From the NCBI GenBank assembly GCA_019058275.1, contig JAHLVW010000045.1:1-64000 (forward strand): a stretch of 64,000 nt of DNA, written 5' to 3'. Below the pieces are notes generated by a model. The model was not told where the DNA came from. It ran no database searches and was given only the letters and a program-made list of their open reading frames with translations. Both the position numbers and the translations under genes were made by a program. Source of the DNA: Candidatus Heimdallarchaeota archaeon. Its GTDB lineage: Archaea; Asgardarchaeota; Heimdallarchaeia; JABLTI01. Positions 49,543 through 59,466 of this stretch are shown piece after piece (position 1 is the first letter of the stretch; each line of letters opens with the position of its first letter).

Positions 49543-52500
49543 TTATTCATTTATTTCTTTGAAGCTATCTGTCATTTCTTTAATGTGATCATTTATGACA
49601 ACAGATAGGTTATTATTTCTATCAATGGATGAAATAGTCCTTTTTGTAAAGCTTTCAATCTGCTTCAGCATAACCTCTTCCAAATCATCTACTGATTTAA
49701 GGAAAACCTCAGCAATTTCCTCATTGCTTCTATTTGAAAGTACAAATTGTTTTCTTGCGAATAAAGCTACTTCTCTCTTTACCTTCTGTAGCACTCGATT
49801 AAAGCCATCTAGTAGTTCTTTCGTTAGTCTTTCAGTGCTCAAACCAACTCTATCCCCCATAGCATTGACTTCAACATCTAATTCTTTCAAAAATCTACAA
49901 GAAAAACTTTCACAAGTAGAAATGGTCTTCAATGCAGCCTTTTCTGCTTCTTTCAAATCCTGTTTCAAGGATTCATTCAGATTACTAATCGCTTGACCAT
50001 AGGTTCTCAAGTGATTTCTGCCAATGTCTCTAAAACCAATCTTGTATTCCTCAATTCGCCTTGATTCATTTTCAATACGAGTAATAACTTCATCTGTAAG
50101 GTTTTGTCTAATGCTCTCAAGGCTTTCAGTGTATCTTTCTTCTATTCCAAGAACAGCTTGTTCACCAATTACGACTACTCCTTCGGTTTTTCGAGCTGCT
50201 TCAGCAGTAATATTTCCAACTGTACTGAAGATTGCTCCTTCTATACCAGAAGTTTTCGTTTCAAGTTCTTGAACTGATCTGTTAATATCAGTCTCTATAA
50301 TGTTCATTAGTTCAGTAGCAACATTCTCATTAAATTGCTTCAATTCATTATTTGATTGTGATAGAGTTGCTAGTTTATTCTCGAGATTTTCCTGAATTGC
50401 TAGTGTAAATTTATTCTTAAATTCGTAAACATTCCCGATTTGACTTTCTTGTAAAACACTTAATTTTTGCTCAAAAGTCCTAATTTGGTTACTAATTAAT
50501 CTTGCTAATTCGTTGTTGTTAGCTATTAAATCGTTTTTAAGTTTTTCATCTAAAGCATTTAACTCAATTTCCTGCTTGTTAATCTCAGCAGCAGCTTGTC
50601 CAAAAATCTTTTCAGATCCTTCCCATAAATTAGTTCGAAGAACTTCAGCTGTGGAATTCACACCATTAGCTAAATCTGAAACGACCTTTTCTGTAAGATT
50701 AGTAATTGTCGTTCTAGTGTTTTTCTCTTGATTAAGTAGAGATGCGACGTCTCTTGCAATAGTCTTCTCAATATCCTCAAAACTATCTTTTGTTTTTTTG
50801 ACATAATTCTCTCGAGCTTTTTCAAAAACTTCTTTCAAAGATTCAATTTCTTTAGAAGTTCGACTTCCCCTTCTATTGACTGCATTTTCAAGCGATTTGC
50901 CAACTTCCCTTCTATTTCTATTGAAGGATTCAAGCTCTTCGGAGAAGAAACGCTCAATTCTTCTAATGAGCTTTTCATACAAGTCTTTATAGTCATCAGA
51001 GATTTCATCTATGAGTTTTATTGATGGACGTTTGGTTTCATCGATCAGTTTATCTTGAACTTTCTTAAATTGTACCAATCGATTATTAATTGTCAAACTA
51101 TCTTTTTTCAAAGTGTTTCCAATTTCATCAAGTGATTTTCTCAATAAATTATTAATATTATCTCCAAAACCCTTGAAGCTCTTCGAAATATCATTGTAAG
51201 ATTGTTGGACTACATTAACAATTTCTCTCTCCGATACTTGCTCACTGCTTTGTATTTTATCAATAATCTCATCAATTTCGTTTGAAAGAACCTCCATACT
51301 CTCATCTACTTTATTATTAACTTGTTGTGTCAATAAGTTAACACTTTCACCTCTCCATCGTTCCAGCTTTCGAGTTAAATTTGCTACCTCTTTGCTTGTA
51401 TTTTTAAGCTCCTTGTCATGTGTATTAGAGAAATCTTTGAAGATTGCTTGGAGTCTCTTTTGACTTGAATTAAGTCTATTTTTTAGCAAATCATGATTGC
51501 TATCAATTTCCTTATCAAATTTATCTATTAATCGGTCAATATCTTTCTCAAAATTTTCCTCTTTCTTTATAGTTTCATTATCAAATCCTTTGCTAATACG
51601 CATAAGATCTCCTGTTAGTACCTTGTCGAATTTCTCCAAAAATGCTGATTCATCATTCTCAATTCTATCTTGTAGTTGTTCTAGGTTTGCCATCAAAGTG
51701 TTAATGGGTTCTGTCAAGGACATATTTATGAAACTGACAAGGTTTTGTACACCAGCTCCATGATTTTCAACTGCATAAAGGAAGTCAGTTTCTAATCGAG
51801 CAACAAGATCACTAAGATCCATTTGGTATTGAGCAACAGAATGGTTTAGAATAATGATGAATAGCTCCATCATTTCGTTTAAAACTTCTCGAGTCTTGTT
51901 AGCAGTTCTATGTGTTAAATTGGTTTTCTCTTCCTGGTTATTTTCAGCTGATTGTTCATATTTTGAGCTTAAACCTTCTAGTTCTACCTTTGCTCCAGCA
52001 ATATTCCCTTTGGTTTGTTCAAGTAATGTATTTACTTTACCATTAAATTCCAATGTGAGTTGTTCAATAGCATCACCAAAGATTGAAGTATGGGTTTCCA
52101 TTAACCTTGCTAATTCTTGGAATTGAGTATCTAAACTTTCATTGAGCTTTTGGGTTGATTCATTAGCAATTTTGGCTGTTTTAGGTCGTAATCCTTCAAT
52201 ACAGGAAATCATAGGACGTTTTTGTTCGGTTAAAACTCGTAAAATCTCTGTTTGGAAATTGTTAGAAGCTTCTTGTATTGCTTCTTTAAGAGAATTAATT
52301 GCCTGTTCAATTTGGTCATTAATGGGTCTTGTAACCTTCTCTAAATCCTCAATACCTGAATCTAATACAGTGAAAATAATATCCTCAAAGGCATCTTGGG
52401 ATTTACTAAATGCATCTTGAACTTCATCAAAGGCTTTGTTTGCATTTGTTTCAAAATCAATAACATTACTTACTCGAGCATCAACGGTTGTTTCCATCTT

Positions 52501-53136
52501 ATTTCTTACACTTTCTTGTGCTTCTGACAATAATCTAGAGAATTTCTTTGACAATGGTTCTAGACTTCTAATAATATTAGCACAAGTTTCATCTGAACGA
52601 ACAGATGATTCTGCTAAGAATTCATTGGATGTTTGAGCAATTCTACCTAAATCTTTCAAATCCATTTCAACAGAAGCTAAAATACCACTAAAGGAAGCAT
52701 CCATGGCCATCTCTAAATCCTTAATATCCTCTTCAGAATGATCTGTTCGTTTTTGTCGTTCGCCTGCACTTGCTTCACGAACGTTTTTGATAGCATTTTC
52801 AGTGAAATTATTAACGACTTGAGTTGTTGCCTTGAGTTCGCTTTTACGAGCTTCTAAAGAATTGATTAGTCTATCAATAATACTCACAAACCGTGTTACA
52901 GGAAAGATTGCAACATAGCGTAGATCTTCTTCCCTATCACTTTGAAGAGGGCTAACTAACCCTCTCTCAATGAGGCGATCTAACATTGCAGGAACTCTTC
53001 CTTTTGATAAGTTACCTCGTTCAGCAATTTCTAAAACAGTGCTGGCACCGTAATTAGACAAAGCTGAGAAAATTCTTTTCTCATTTGCTGTTAAACGAGG
53101 TAATAATTCTAGTTTTTTCGCTTCCTTTACAGCCAT
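49543..53136 (-). CDS. Giant coiled-coil protein with N-terminal TrmB-like winged helix
   Basis: A 1197-residue protein. Residues 12-75 are a winged helix (LTANEKRIFSALSNYGASTV, then LSKGRVPAMLDRLIERGLV), like TrmB/MarR-type regulators. The remaining 1100 residues are helical with long heptad stretches and repeated NxLxxxL-type patterns, without signal or membrane segments. It recalls apolipoprotein/MCP-like or SMC-like rods but has no ATPase motif. A DNA-binding head on a very long rod suggests a nucleoid or cytoskeletal tether. The protein at 30298-31929 has the same parts in reverse order. ATG start with GAGAGGATG as SD. Confidence 0.82.
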   Translation of the reverse strand: MAVKEAKKLELLPRLTANEKRIFSALSNYGASTVLEIAERGNLSKGRVPAMLDRLIERGLVSPLQSDREEDLRYVAIFPVTRFVSIIDRLINSLEARKSELKATTQVVNNFTENAIKNVREASAGERQKRTDHSEEDIKDLEMAMDASFSGILASVEMDLKDLGRIAQTSNEFLAESSVRSDETCANIIRSLEPLSKKFSRLLSEAQESVRNKMETTVDARVSNVIDFETNANKAFDEVQDAFSKSQDAFEDIIFTVLDSGIEDLEKVTRPINDQIEQAINSLKEAIQEASNNFQTEILRVLTEQKRPMISCIEGLRPKTAKIANESTQKLNESLDTQFQELARLMETHTSIFGDAIEQLTLEFNGKVNTLLEQTKGNIAGAKVELEGLSSKYEQSAENNQEEKTNLTHRTANKTREVLNEMMELFIIILNHSVAQYQMDLSDLVARLETDFLYAVENHGAGVQNLVSFINMSLTEPINTLMANLEQLQDRIENDESAFLEKFDKVLTGDLMRISKGFDNETIKKEENFEKDIDRLIDKFDKEIDSNHDLLKNRLNSSQKRLQAIFKDFSNTHDKELKNTSKEVANLTRKLERWRGESVNLLTQQVNNKVDESMEVLSNEIDEIIDKIQSSEQVSEREIVNVVQQSYNDISKSFKGFGDNINNLLRKSLDEIGNTLKKDSLTINNRLVQFKKVQDKLIDETKRPSIKLIDEISDDYKDLYEKLIRRIERFFSEELESFNRNRREVGKSLENAVNRRGSRTSKEIESLKEVFEKARENYVKKTKDSFEDIEKTIARDVASLLNQEKNTRTTITNLTEKVVSDLANGVNSTAEVLRTNLWEGSEKIFGQAAAEINKQEIELNALDEKLKNDLIANNNELARLISNQIRTFEQKLSVLQESQIGNVYEFKNKFTLAIQENLENKLATLSQSNNELKQFNENVATELMNIIETDINRSVQELETKTSGIEGAIFSTVGNITAEAARKTEGVVVIGEQAVLGIEERYTESLESIRQNLTDEVITRIENESRRIEEYKIGFRDIGRNHLRTYGQAISNLNESLKQDLKEAEKAALKTISTCESFSCRFLKELDVEVNAMGDRVGLSTERLTKELLDGFNRVLQKVKREVALFARKQFVLSNRSNEEIAEVFLKSVDDLEEVMLKQIESFTKRTISSIDRNNNLSVVINDHIKEMTDSFKEINE

Positions 53137-53339
53137 AATTTACATCCTCTCGAATGTTATTTTTGATATAGATTCATCGTATTTTTTTAGGTAGAATAGC
53201 TAATTTATACATTATTTGTTACTAGGATATTGCTTTTATGATTTTGGTTCTAGAACAACTCTTTAAAGCATTTTATTGCTGAAATCATCAAAAATCATTA
53301 AAAGTAAGTATTTTTGACATAGAAATAAGGTTGTAATCT

Positions 53340-53416
53340 GGGCCGGTAGATCAGCCTGGCAGATCGTCTGTTTCGCATACAGGAGGCCGTGGATTCAAAT
53401 TCCGCCCGGTCCACCA
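53340..53416 (+). tRNA. tRNA-Ala (CGC)
   Basis: A complete cloverleaf with acceptor GGGCCGG/CCGGTCC including the alanine identity pair G3:U70, anticodon loop TTCGCAT (anticodon CGC, 53374-53376), T stem GTGGA/TCCGC with loop TTCAAAT, and encoded CCA. It stands between the giant coiled-coil gene and a GNAT gene. Confidence 0.95.
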
Positions 53417-53471
53417 TTTAATTCCATTAATTTAACAAAATTTATTTTCAAAATTCCTAATTACTAGTATT

Positions 53472-53921
53472 ATGTCTAATGAAAACCTATTAATAAATAA
53501 AGCAAATCTCACTGATTTAGATGGAATTTTAGCATTACTGACAACTGTAAATTTACCAATAGAAGGAGTAAAAGAGCATTTAGATAATTTTCTAGTAGTG
53601 AAGGATTCAGGAGCTACTATGAAAGGTTGTATAGGATTGGAATTATACAAAGAACATGCTTTATTACGCTCAGCTGCAGTTCATCCTGAAAATCAAGGAC
53701 AAGGCATTGGAAAGAAACTCACAAAAGCAATTATTTCATTAGTTAAACAATTCGGGGTACAAAAGCTATACCTTATTACTGATACAGCAGAGCGATTTTT
53801 CCGTAAAGAAGGATTTGCTGTTGTTTCAAGAGATAAGATACCAGCCAGTGTGAAGGAATCGGTCGAATTCACTTTTAGTTGTGCCAAAACTGGAGTCTCT
53901 ATGATCAAGGAGCTAAAATAG
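53472..53921 (+). CDS. GNAT acetyltransferase, ArsN2/ArgA-like
   Basis: A 149-residue N-acetyltransferase with the acetyl-CoA motif HPENQGQGIGKKL, preceded by GLELYKEHALLRSAAV and followed by LYLITDTAERFFRKEGF. This set matches the small GNAT subgroup that includes arsenic-resistance ArsN2 and amino-acid N-acetyltransferases. The natural substrate is unknown. It starts 56 bases after tRNA-Ala. Confidence 0.85.
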   Translation: MSNENLLINKANLTDLDGILALLTTVNLPIEGVKEHLDNFLVVKDSGATMKGCIGLELYKEHALLRSAAVHPENQGQGIGKKLTKAIISLVKQFGVQKLYLITDTAERFFRKEGFAVVSRDKIPASVKESVEFTFSCAKTGVSMIKELK

Positions 53922-53943
53922 CAAAAAATAGATTCCAAATTTA

Positions 53944-54909
53944 TTAACCCAGTTGTTCTAATTGAAATGATCTAGCACCCAATTTGCTAATTGTTGTACT
54001 TGCAGTTCTTACACCTAATTGTGCTGCTTTTTTGATATCCTCGCTCTTCAAGAATTCATGTAAGAATCCAGCAGAAAAGGAATCACCTGCACCTGTTGTA
54101 TCCGCTACCTGTGTATTTATGGCAGACTCAAAATATTGTTTGCCTGAGGATGTTTTAATTAGTACTCCTTCTTCACCAAGTGTTAAAACAGCAATCTCAG
54201 AAAAATCTAACATATAGTCGAGTATCTCATTTCTTTCATTTTTTTGAGTAAAGACTTTTCCTTCATGTAGATTTGAAAAAAGTATTTGTGGTGGGTGTTT
54301 CTTCATCATTTTCTGCAAAATGGGTCTATCATTTTCAATTACTGCATAAGCTGCTAAATCAAAAGTTGTCTTTTTTGATTCTTCAAAGATTTTCCATAAT
54401 GCTTCTACAGACTTTGTAATCAGATACCCCTCAATATGAACAGTATCAGCACTTTGAACTATTTTTTCATCAACCATCTCAGCAGGAAGAATATCTGATG
54501 CTCCTCTATAAACAATAAAAGCTCTATCTTTATTGGGGGTGATTAACGAAAGTAATTGTCCAGTAGAGTTTTCTTTGTCAATAATGCTATGTGTTTTTAC
54601 ATCCTCATTTCTAAGTATTTCCATATATTCTCTACCATCATCATCATCTCCGTGTTTCCCGTAAAAACTTGTGTTAGAACCTAATTTGGCCATGTTTGAC
54701 ATGACATTTGCACAACTACCACCTGAATTCTTTATAATGTCCTTATCTAATTCTGATAGCTTTTTAGCTATGAAATCAATAGTAGTTTTATCTACGACTC
54801 GATGCCCACCAACTTCCATGTCTATTTCCTTAAGAAAAGAAAAATCAACGTAAACAGATAAATCCCAAAGTACTTGACCAAAACCCAACACTTGTTTCAT
54901 TGAAATCAA
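53944..54909 (-). CDS. PfkB-family carbohydrate/nucleoside kinase
   Basis: A 321-residue kinase with the first PfkB signature NSGGSCANVMSNMAKLG and the second DTTGAGDSFSAGF carrying the catalytic Asp. The HRVVD and GKHGDDDDG segments resemble adenosine kinase-like members. It phosphorylates a sugar or nucleoside in the cytosol. Last gene of a minus-strand run with the topoisomerase and small zinc protein genes. Confidence 0.88.
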   Translation of the reverse strand: MISMKQVLGFGQVLWDLSVYVDFSFLKEIDMEVGGHRVVDKTTIDFIAKKLSELDKDIIKNSGGSCANVMSNMAKLGSNTSFYGKHGDDDDGREYMEILRNEDVKTHSIIDKENSTGQLLSLITPNKDRAFIVYRGASDILPAEMVDEKIVQSADTVHIEGYLITKSVEALWKIFEESKKTTFDLAAYAVIENDRPILQKMMKKHPPQILFSNLHEGKVFTQKNERNEILDYMLDFSEIAVLTLGEEGVLIKTSSGKQYFESAINTQVADTTGAGDSFSAGFLHEFLKSEDIKKAAQLGVRTASTTISKLGARSFQLEQLG

Positions 54910-54933
54910 AACTAGTTAAAGATAGTATTTAAT

Positions 54934-55158
54934 TTACTTTTCCTTCTTTAGTAAATAATCCGCAACTTCTCGAGCCCAATTTCCTATAGGAATTTCTTGA
55001 TTATTAACCATTCTCGTGAGATATTCTTTCCAGCTTAATTTCCCATAAGCTTTTTGCCAATCTTTGAACCGATTCTCGAGGTTCTTCTTAGCAATACTAT
55101 GCGCATCACAATAACTTCCTTTTTCAATAGTTGATTTACAGACAACACATTGTTTCAT
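54934..55158 (-). CDS. Small zinc-binding protein downstream of the topoisomerase
   Basis: A 74-residue protein opening with CVVCKSTIEKGSYCDAHS (CxxC, then C-x2-H), a one-zinc knuckle, followed by a helical part with conserved-looking aromatic residues (FKDWQKAYGKLSWKEYL). It begins 3 bases after the topoisomerase stop, so it is co-translated with it. It may interact with the topoisomerase or nucleic acid. Confidence 0.72.
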   Translation of the reverse strand: MKQCVVCKSTIEKGSYCDAHSIAKKNLENRFKDWQKAYGKLSWKEYLTRMVNNQEIPIGNWAREVADYLLKKEK

Positions 55159-55161
55159 AGT

Positions 55162-57309
55162 TTATTCCTCTGTGTCTTCGATAATAGTCTCCAGTGCTTC
55201 AGCCTTATTACTCTCATAGTTTTCTAGAACCTCTAATGGAGTTCCTGAACAATTTAACCAATTTGGGCATATCGTGTATGGTCTCTTACCTTTCTTTCGT
55301 ATGGTTATCATCGGAAAACCACAATGTTTGCAATTCTTTTTAGCAGGAATAGCATAGCCAGACTGTGGAATTGGTGCGCTCCAATCACATAATTTCTTGT
55401 AATAACCAGTACATCCTACAAATCTTTTCTTAGTTCTAATCGATCTTGTAACTATTAATTCTCCTTGCTTGCAAACAGGACAAAGACCTAACATACGCTG
55501 TCTTTGTTTCAAATTCTGAACTTGCTCTTGTAGTGCTACACCAATTATCTTCTCTTTCTTGTAGAAGCTCTCAAGGATGTTCTTTAACTGCTTAATCGAT
55601 TCCATTAGCACAATTTCTCTATCTTTCTCTCCAGTAGCGATGCTTTCCATATCCTTTTCTAAGTCTCTTGTTAATTCAATAGAAATAATATCTGGACTAT
55701 TTTTCTCGAGAGTATCAATTACAGCAAACCCTAAATCAGTAGCATTTATGCTTTCATCTTCAATATATCCTCTGGAATATAAAATATCAATAATTGATGC
55801 TCGAGTCGCTTTTGTACCAAGCTCTTCCTCCTCCATTTTCTTTAGCAAGGAATTCGGATTATAACGAGCTGGTGGTTGTGTGTAGCTTTGTTTGTGAATA
55901 ATGCTTGCAAATTTTACTTTCTCTCTCTCAGCAAGATCAGGCAATTCAACTTCATCTACTTTCCCAAAAGGAGCATAGAATTCCAACCATCCCTTTTTGA
56001 GAACCTTCATACCACGTAGATGGAAAATATGACCATTGAAATCAATATCCAATCGAAGACTTTTCTTAACGGCTGGAGGTCCAAAAATTGCTAGGTATCT
56101 GCACACTATTAACTTGTAAACATTTTGTGCATCAGAGCTCAAACTTGCAGCTGGTCGTTTACCAGTTGGATGTATTGGTGGGTGCGCAAGATCCTTCTTC
56201 TTACCAAAAGTAGGTTTCAATTTGGATAAACTCAGAAGCTTATTCGCTCGATCGCTATAGAGACCAATTTTTGCAAGATTTTTCAATATTGGTTTATGAT
56301 TTATCGAAGCAGCAAATTGCTGACTTCCAGTTCGTGGGTAAGAAATAAGTGCATTAAGATACAAGGATTCAGCAGCTCGTAGAGTTCTGCTAGGAGAATA
56401 ACCAAAGTAACGATATGCTTCTGATTGTAATGAGCCTAAATTAAATGGTAAAGGAGGATTCTGTGTCAGCTGTCTACTAGAGATTTTGCTAACAATACCT
56501 TCAGAACCTTTAGTATCATTAACTATTTTATCAGCTTCAGTAAGGGTTGGAACAAATTTCTTATTATATTCAAGTTGAACATCTTCACCTTCAAGGACAA
56601 TTCTTGCATCAATTGCCCAACGTGGTATAGGTACAAAGGTCTGAATGTTTCTTTCTCTGTCTGCTACAAATTTCAAAGTAGGACCTTGAACTCGTCCAGT
56701 TGAGATTAGCTTATACCTCCCAGTGGAGTGTTTAATTGAAAGTGTAAGAGCTCGTGTCAAATTAATACCAAATAGCCAATCAATTTCATGACGAGTAAAA
56801 CCTGCATGAGCAAGATTGATGTCAATAGTTGGATTAAGATTTTCAAAAGAACTAACAATGTCCTCCTTAGTCAAAGTAGAAAATTTCATTCGTTTGACTT
56901 CAGTTAATTCCTTATTACATGCATATTTTGCTATTGCTGCTCCAATAACTTCTCCCTCTAAATCATAATCAGTAGCTATAATTACCCCATCAATATCCCT
57001 ACTGTATTTCTTGAAAGCAGCAATAAATGGTCTAGTTTTATTCTTGGGATTGTTCAAGTAAGAAGGAACCCATTTGTAACTGAAAGCTGGATAATGCCAA
57101 CCACCAATGGAATCCTCAACAGTAGAGTAAAGATGTCCAAGAGCAGGAATGACAAAAATAGTATCACCATTTCTCCTGCACTCATAAACAGGAACTTTTG
57201 CTAAGTTTCTAGGATTTGGTAGTTTCCTTGGTTTGCCTGCTTGATCAAGTGCCACAGCTATTCTTTTGGCAGCAGTTGGCTTTTCAGAAATACAAAGGTA
57301 ATTGGACAA
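55162..57309 (-). CDS. topA: Type IA DNA topoisomerase
   Basis: A 715-residue enzyme that relaxes DNA by single-strand passage. The TOPRIM domain starts CISEKPTAAKRIA and contains ATDYDLEGEVIG (metal-binding acids). The active-site Tyr324 is in ALISYPRTGSQ. Two C-terminal zinc elements are present: CPVCKQGELIVTRS with FVGCTGYYKKLC, and CKHCGFPM with CPNWLNC. The length and layout match archaeal topoisomerase I/III. First gene of a run with a small zinc protein and a PfkB kinase. Confidence 0.95.
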   Translation of the reverse strand: MSNYLCISEKPTAAKRIAVALDQAGKPRKLPNPRNLAKVPVYECRRNGDTIFVIPALGHLYSTVEDSIGGWHYPAFSYKWVPSYLNNPKNKTRPFIAAFKKYSRDIDGVIIATDYDLEGEVIGAAIAKYACNKELTEVKRMKFSTLTKEDIVSSFENLNPTIDINLAHAGFTRHEIDWLFGINLTRALTLSIKHSTGRYKLISTGRVQGPTLKFVADRERNIQTFVPIPRWAIDARIVLEGEDVQLEYNKKFVPTLTEADKIVNDTKGSEGIVSKISSRQLTQNPPLPFNLGSLQSEAYRYFGYSPSRTLRAAESLYLNALISYPRTGSQQFAASINHKPILKNLAKIGLYSDRANKLLSLSKLKPTFGKKKDLAHPPIHPTGKRPAASLSSDAQNVYKLIVCRYLAIFGPPAVKKSLRLDIDFNGHIFHLRGMKVLKKGWLEFYAPFGKVDEVELPDLAEREKVKFASIIHKQSYTQPPARYNPNSLLKKMEEEELGTKATRASIIDILYSRGYIEDESINATDLGFAVIDTLEKNSPDIISIELTRDLEKDMESIATGEKDREIVLMESIKQLKNILESFYKKEKIIGVALQEQVQNLKQRQRMLGLCPVCKQGELIVTRSIRTKKRFVGCTGYYKKLCDWSAPIPQSGYAIPAKKNCKHCGFPMITIRKKGKRPYTICPNWLNCSGTPLEVLENYESNKAEALETIIEDTEE

Positions 57310-57517
57310 GTTCTTTCCTTCTTTCGCTCACATTAATGCATGAATAATTAATTGCTTTCAATTAAAAAATCATTCACTCATATTTTTAAAATGAAGTACT
57401 ATCACTTCAAAAAAATAATAAAATAGATAGTATTAAACCCCTTCTAAAGCAATTTTAAAAGCAAAGAGAGTTATATCATACAAGAGATTTTGACTAAAAA
57501 TTAAGGTGTTCCAAAAA

Positions 57518-58606
57518 ATGGGTGATGATGTAGTTCACTTAAAAGTAGAAATACTTCAAGATTTTATGCGAGATGTATTTATTGGTCTAGGTGCGCCAGA
57601 AGAAGATGCGAAAATTTGTGCTGATGTGCTTATAGCTTCTGATCTTAGAGGGATAACTTCACATGGCGTTCAACGACTGAAAATGTATTATGACCGTATT
57701 AAACTGGGATTAATAAATCCTGAAACAAACATAACAATAGTTAAAGAAAGTCCTACAACTGCAACCTTTGATGCAGGTCATGGATTGGGTCATGTTGTAT
57801 CTTACAGAGCAATGGAATTAGCTATTAAAAAAGCTGAGGAGTATGGAACTGGCGCTGTAGCTGTAGGAAATTCCACACATTATGGTATAGCCGGCTATTA
57901 TCTAATTATGGCTTGTAAAAAAGGAATGATTGGATTATCAATAACAAATGCAAGACCATCAATTGCTCCTACGTTTGGAATTGAACCAATGATGGGAACA
58001 AATCCATTAACATTCGGAATGCCAACAGATGAAGAATTTGATTTCATACTAGATTGTGCAACATCAATAACCCAAAGAGGAAAAATAGAAGTTTTTTCAA
58101 GAACTGAAACTCCCATACCAGAAGGTTGGGTAATAGATAAAGATGGTAAATTGGCAACTGATCCAGTGGAAATTTTAAAACAACTAAAAGATGGTACAGC
58201 TGCTTTACTCCCTTTGGGAGGAGCAGGTGAAATAACTGGTGGGCATAAAGGATATGGTTACTCAGTAATCGTAGAGATGCTATCATCAGCATTATCTGGA
58301 GGACCATTTTTGAAAGACTTGACATTAGATAAGGGTTGGAAGATTGGTCATTTCTTCCTTGCAATAGATGTCTCCAAGTTTATCTCAGTTGATATTTTCA
58401 AGAAGATAACAGGTGATATTTGTAGAACGCTAAGGAATTCAAAGAAAGCACCAGACCAAGAGAGAATATATACAGCTGGAGAAAAGGAATATGAAATGGA
58501 ACAGAAGATAGCAAAAACTGGAGTACCGTTAAATAAAAGTCTACAAAACGATCTATTGACAATGAAGAAAGAACTTGGTTTAGAACAATACAAATTTCCT
58601 TTCTGA
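57518..58606 (+). CDS. Malate/L-lactate (Ldh2-family) dehydrogenase
   Basis: A protein of about 362 residues of the NAD(P)-dependent Ldh2/MdhG family, which oxidises 2-hydroxy acids such as malate, lactate or sulfolactate. Characteristic segments are DLRGITSHGVQRL, GNSTHYGIAGYY with the catalytic His, NPLTFGMPT and GGHKGYGYSVIVEML. The usual Rossmann fold is absent in this family, as here. ATG at 57518 follows AAGGTG; a GTG at 57506 overlaps that SD. Confidence 0.92.
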   Translation: MGDDVVHLKVEILQDFMRDVFIGLGAPEEDAKICADVLIASDLRGITSHGVQRLKMYYDRIKLGLINPETNITIVKESPTTATFDAGHGLGHVVSYRAMELAIKKAEEYGTGAVAVGNSTHYGIAGYYLIMACKKGMIGLSITNARPSIAPTFGIEPMMGTNPLTFGMPTDEEFDFILDCATSITQRGKIEVFSRTETPIPEGWVIDKDGKLATDPVEILKQLKDGTAALLPLGGAGEITGGHKGYGYSVIVEMLSSALSGGPFLKDLTLDKGWKIGHFFLAIDVSKFISVDIFKKITGDICRTLRNSKKAPDQERIYTAGEKEYEMEQKIAKTGVPLNKSLQNDLLTMKKELGLEQYKFPF

Positions 58607-58659
58607 TGCTTGCCCATTTCCAAATTATAACAAGATCCAAACAATTGATGTGATGAAAA

Positions 58660-58917
58660 ATGTCTGAATGCTACATTTGTGGTAGAGAAGGAATAGCTAA
58701 ATGCTCAGTTTGCCATAAATCAATATGCAAAGTACATACAGAAGATGAGAAAGGAAAAATAATCGAAGAAAGTCTGATAAGCAAATTAATTTGCACTAGC
58801 TGTTTGAAAAAAAAGCGGTTAAATAGAATTCAAATCTATCTCTTTGTATGCTTTATTGTAATAGTTGTGGGAATAACTATAGGAATAATAGTAGTAGGTC
58901 GACAATTGTGGTGGTAA
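58660..58917 (+). CDS. B-box-like zinc finger protein with one membrane helix
   Basis: An 85-residue protein. Residues 4-50 carry CYICGREGIAKCSVCHKSIC, a later His, and CTSCLKK: cysteine pairs in a cross-brace order like B-box/HIT-type fingers. Residues 58-80 form a membrane helix (IYLFVCFIVIVVGITIGIIVV), with the finger on the cytosolic side. It could be a small membrane adaptor. SD GTGATG lies before the ATG. Confidence 0.75.
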   Translation: MSECYICGREGIAKCSVCHKSICKVHTEDEKGKIIEESLISKLICTSCLKKKRLNRIQIYLFVCFIVIVVGITIGIIVVGRQLWW

Positions 58918-58933
58918 GGAAGAGGAATTTTTT

Positions 58934-59425
58934 TTATAGACTAATTACCGCTTTCTTAGCTTCCTTTCCAGACATAGCTTCAATGTCAATTCGACCTATA
59001 GTTACTCGAGAAACTGATTTTTCAGTAAGCTGCTTTTTAGCTACCTCATCAGGATTTTCTTCCAGTTTTTTAATCATATTCAGAAGCGCTTCCTTCTTTT
59101 CATCGAAACTATCAATAAACGAAACTGTTCCAACAAACTGAGTTGTAGCATAAAGATGATCACATTTACCTTGCACGTAACCTTTGTCAATCAATGCTTG
59201 TCCCCAAACAACATTATTAGCATTTAAGATGTCAATTTTCTTTCCTTCTCTAGCACAATGAAAATAAATACAGTTTTTATCAGGATCATAACCATGACTA
59301 AGAGTAACAAGATAAGGTTCATTATCTTTACACATAGCAATAGTTATGTGGTCTGCTAGTTGAATGATTTTCTTCATTTCTTCAGTACTTTCAATTGCTT
59401 TTTCCTTTCTTCTAATACCTTTCAT
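58934..59425 (-). CDS. Pyridoxamine 5'-phosphate oxidase-like flavin split-barrel protein
   Basis: A 163-residue FMN- or F420-binding split-barrel protein of the NimA/PPOX-like group. It has ADHITIAMCKDNEPYLVTLSHGYD, then IYFHCAREGKKIDIL, then VSFIDSFDEKKEALLNMI. It may reduce nitro compounds or flavins; exact substrate unknown. Convergent with the zinc finger membrane protein gene. Confidence 0.83.
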   Translation of the reverse strand: MKGIRRKEKAIESTEEMKKIIQLADHITIAMCKDNEPYLVTLSHGYDPDKNCIYFHCAREGKKIDILNANNVVWGQALIDKGYVQGKCDHLYATTQFVGTVSFIDSFDEKKEALLNMIKKLEENPDEVAKKQLTEKSVSRVTIGRIDIEAMSGKEAKKAVISL

Positions 59426-59466
59426 GAATTTTAACCTCTTCTAGATTAGAAAACCTGATAATTATT

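Noticed and set aside
49595..52636. Series of 66-133 codon plus-strand ORFs opposite the giant coiled-coil gene
   Set aside because: They are antisense shadows of long helical coding sequence, without SD sites or motifs.
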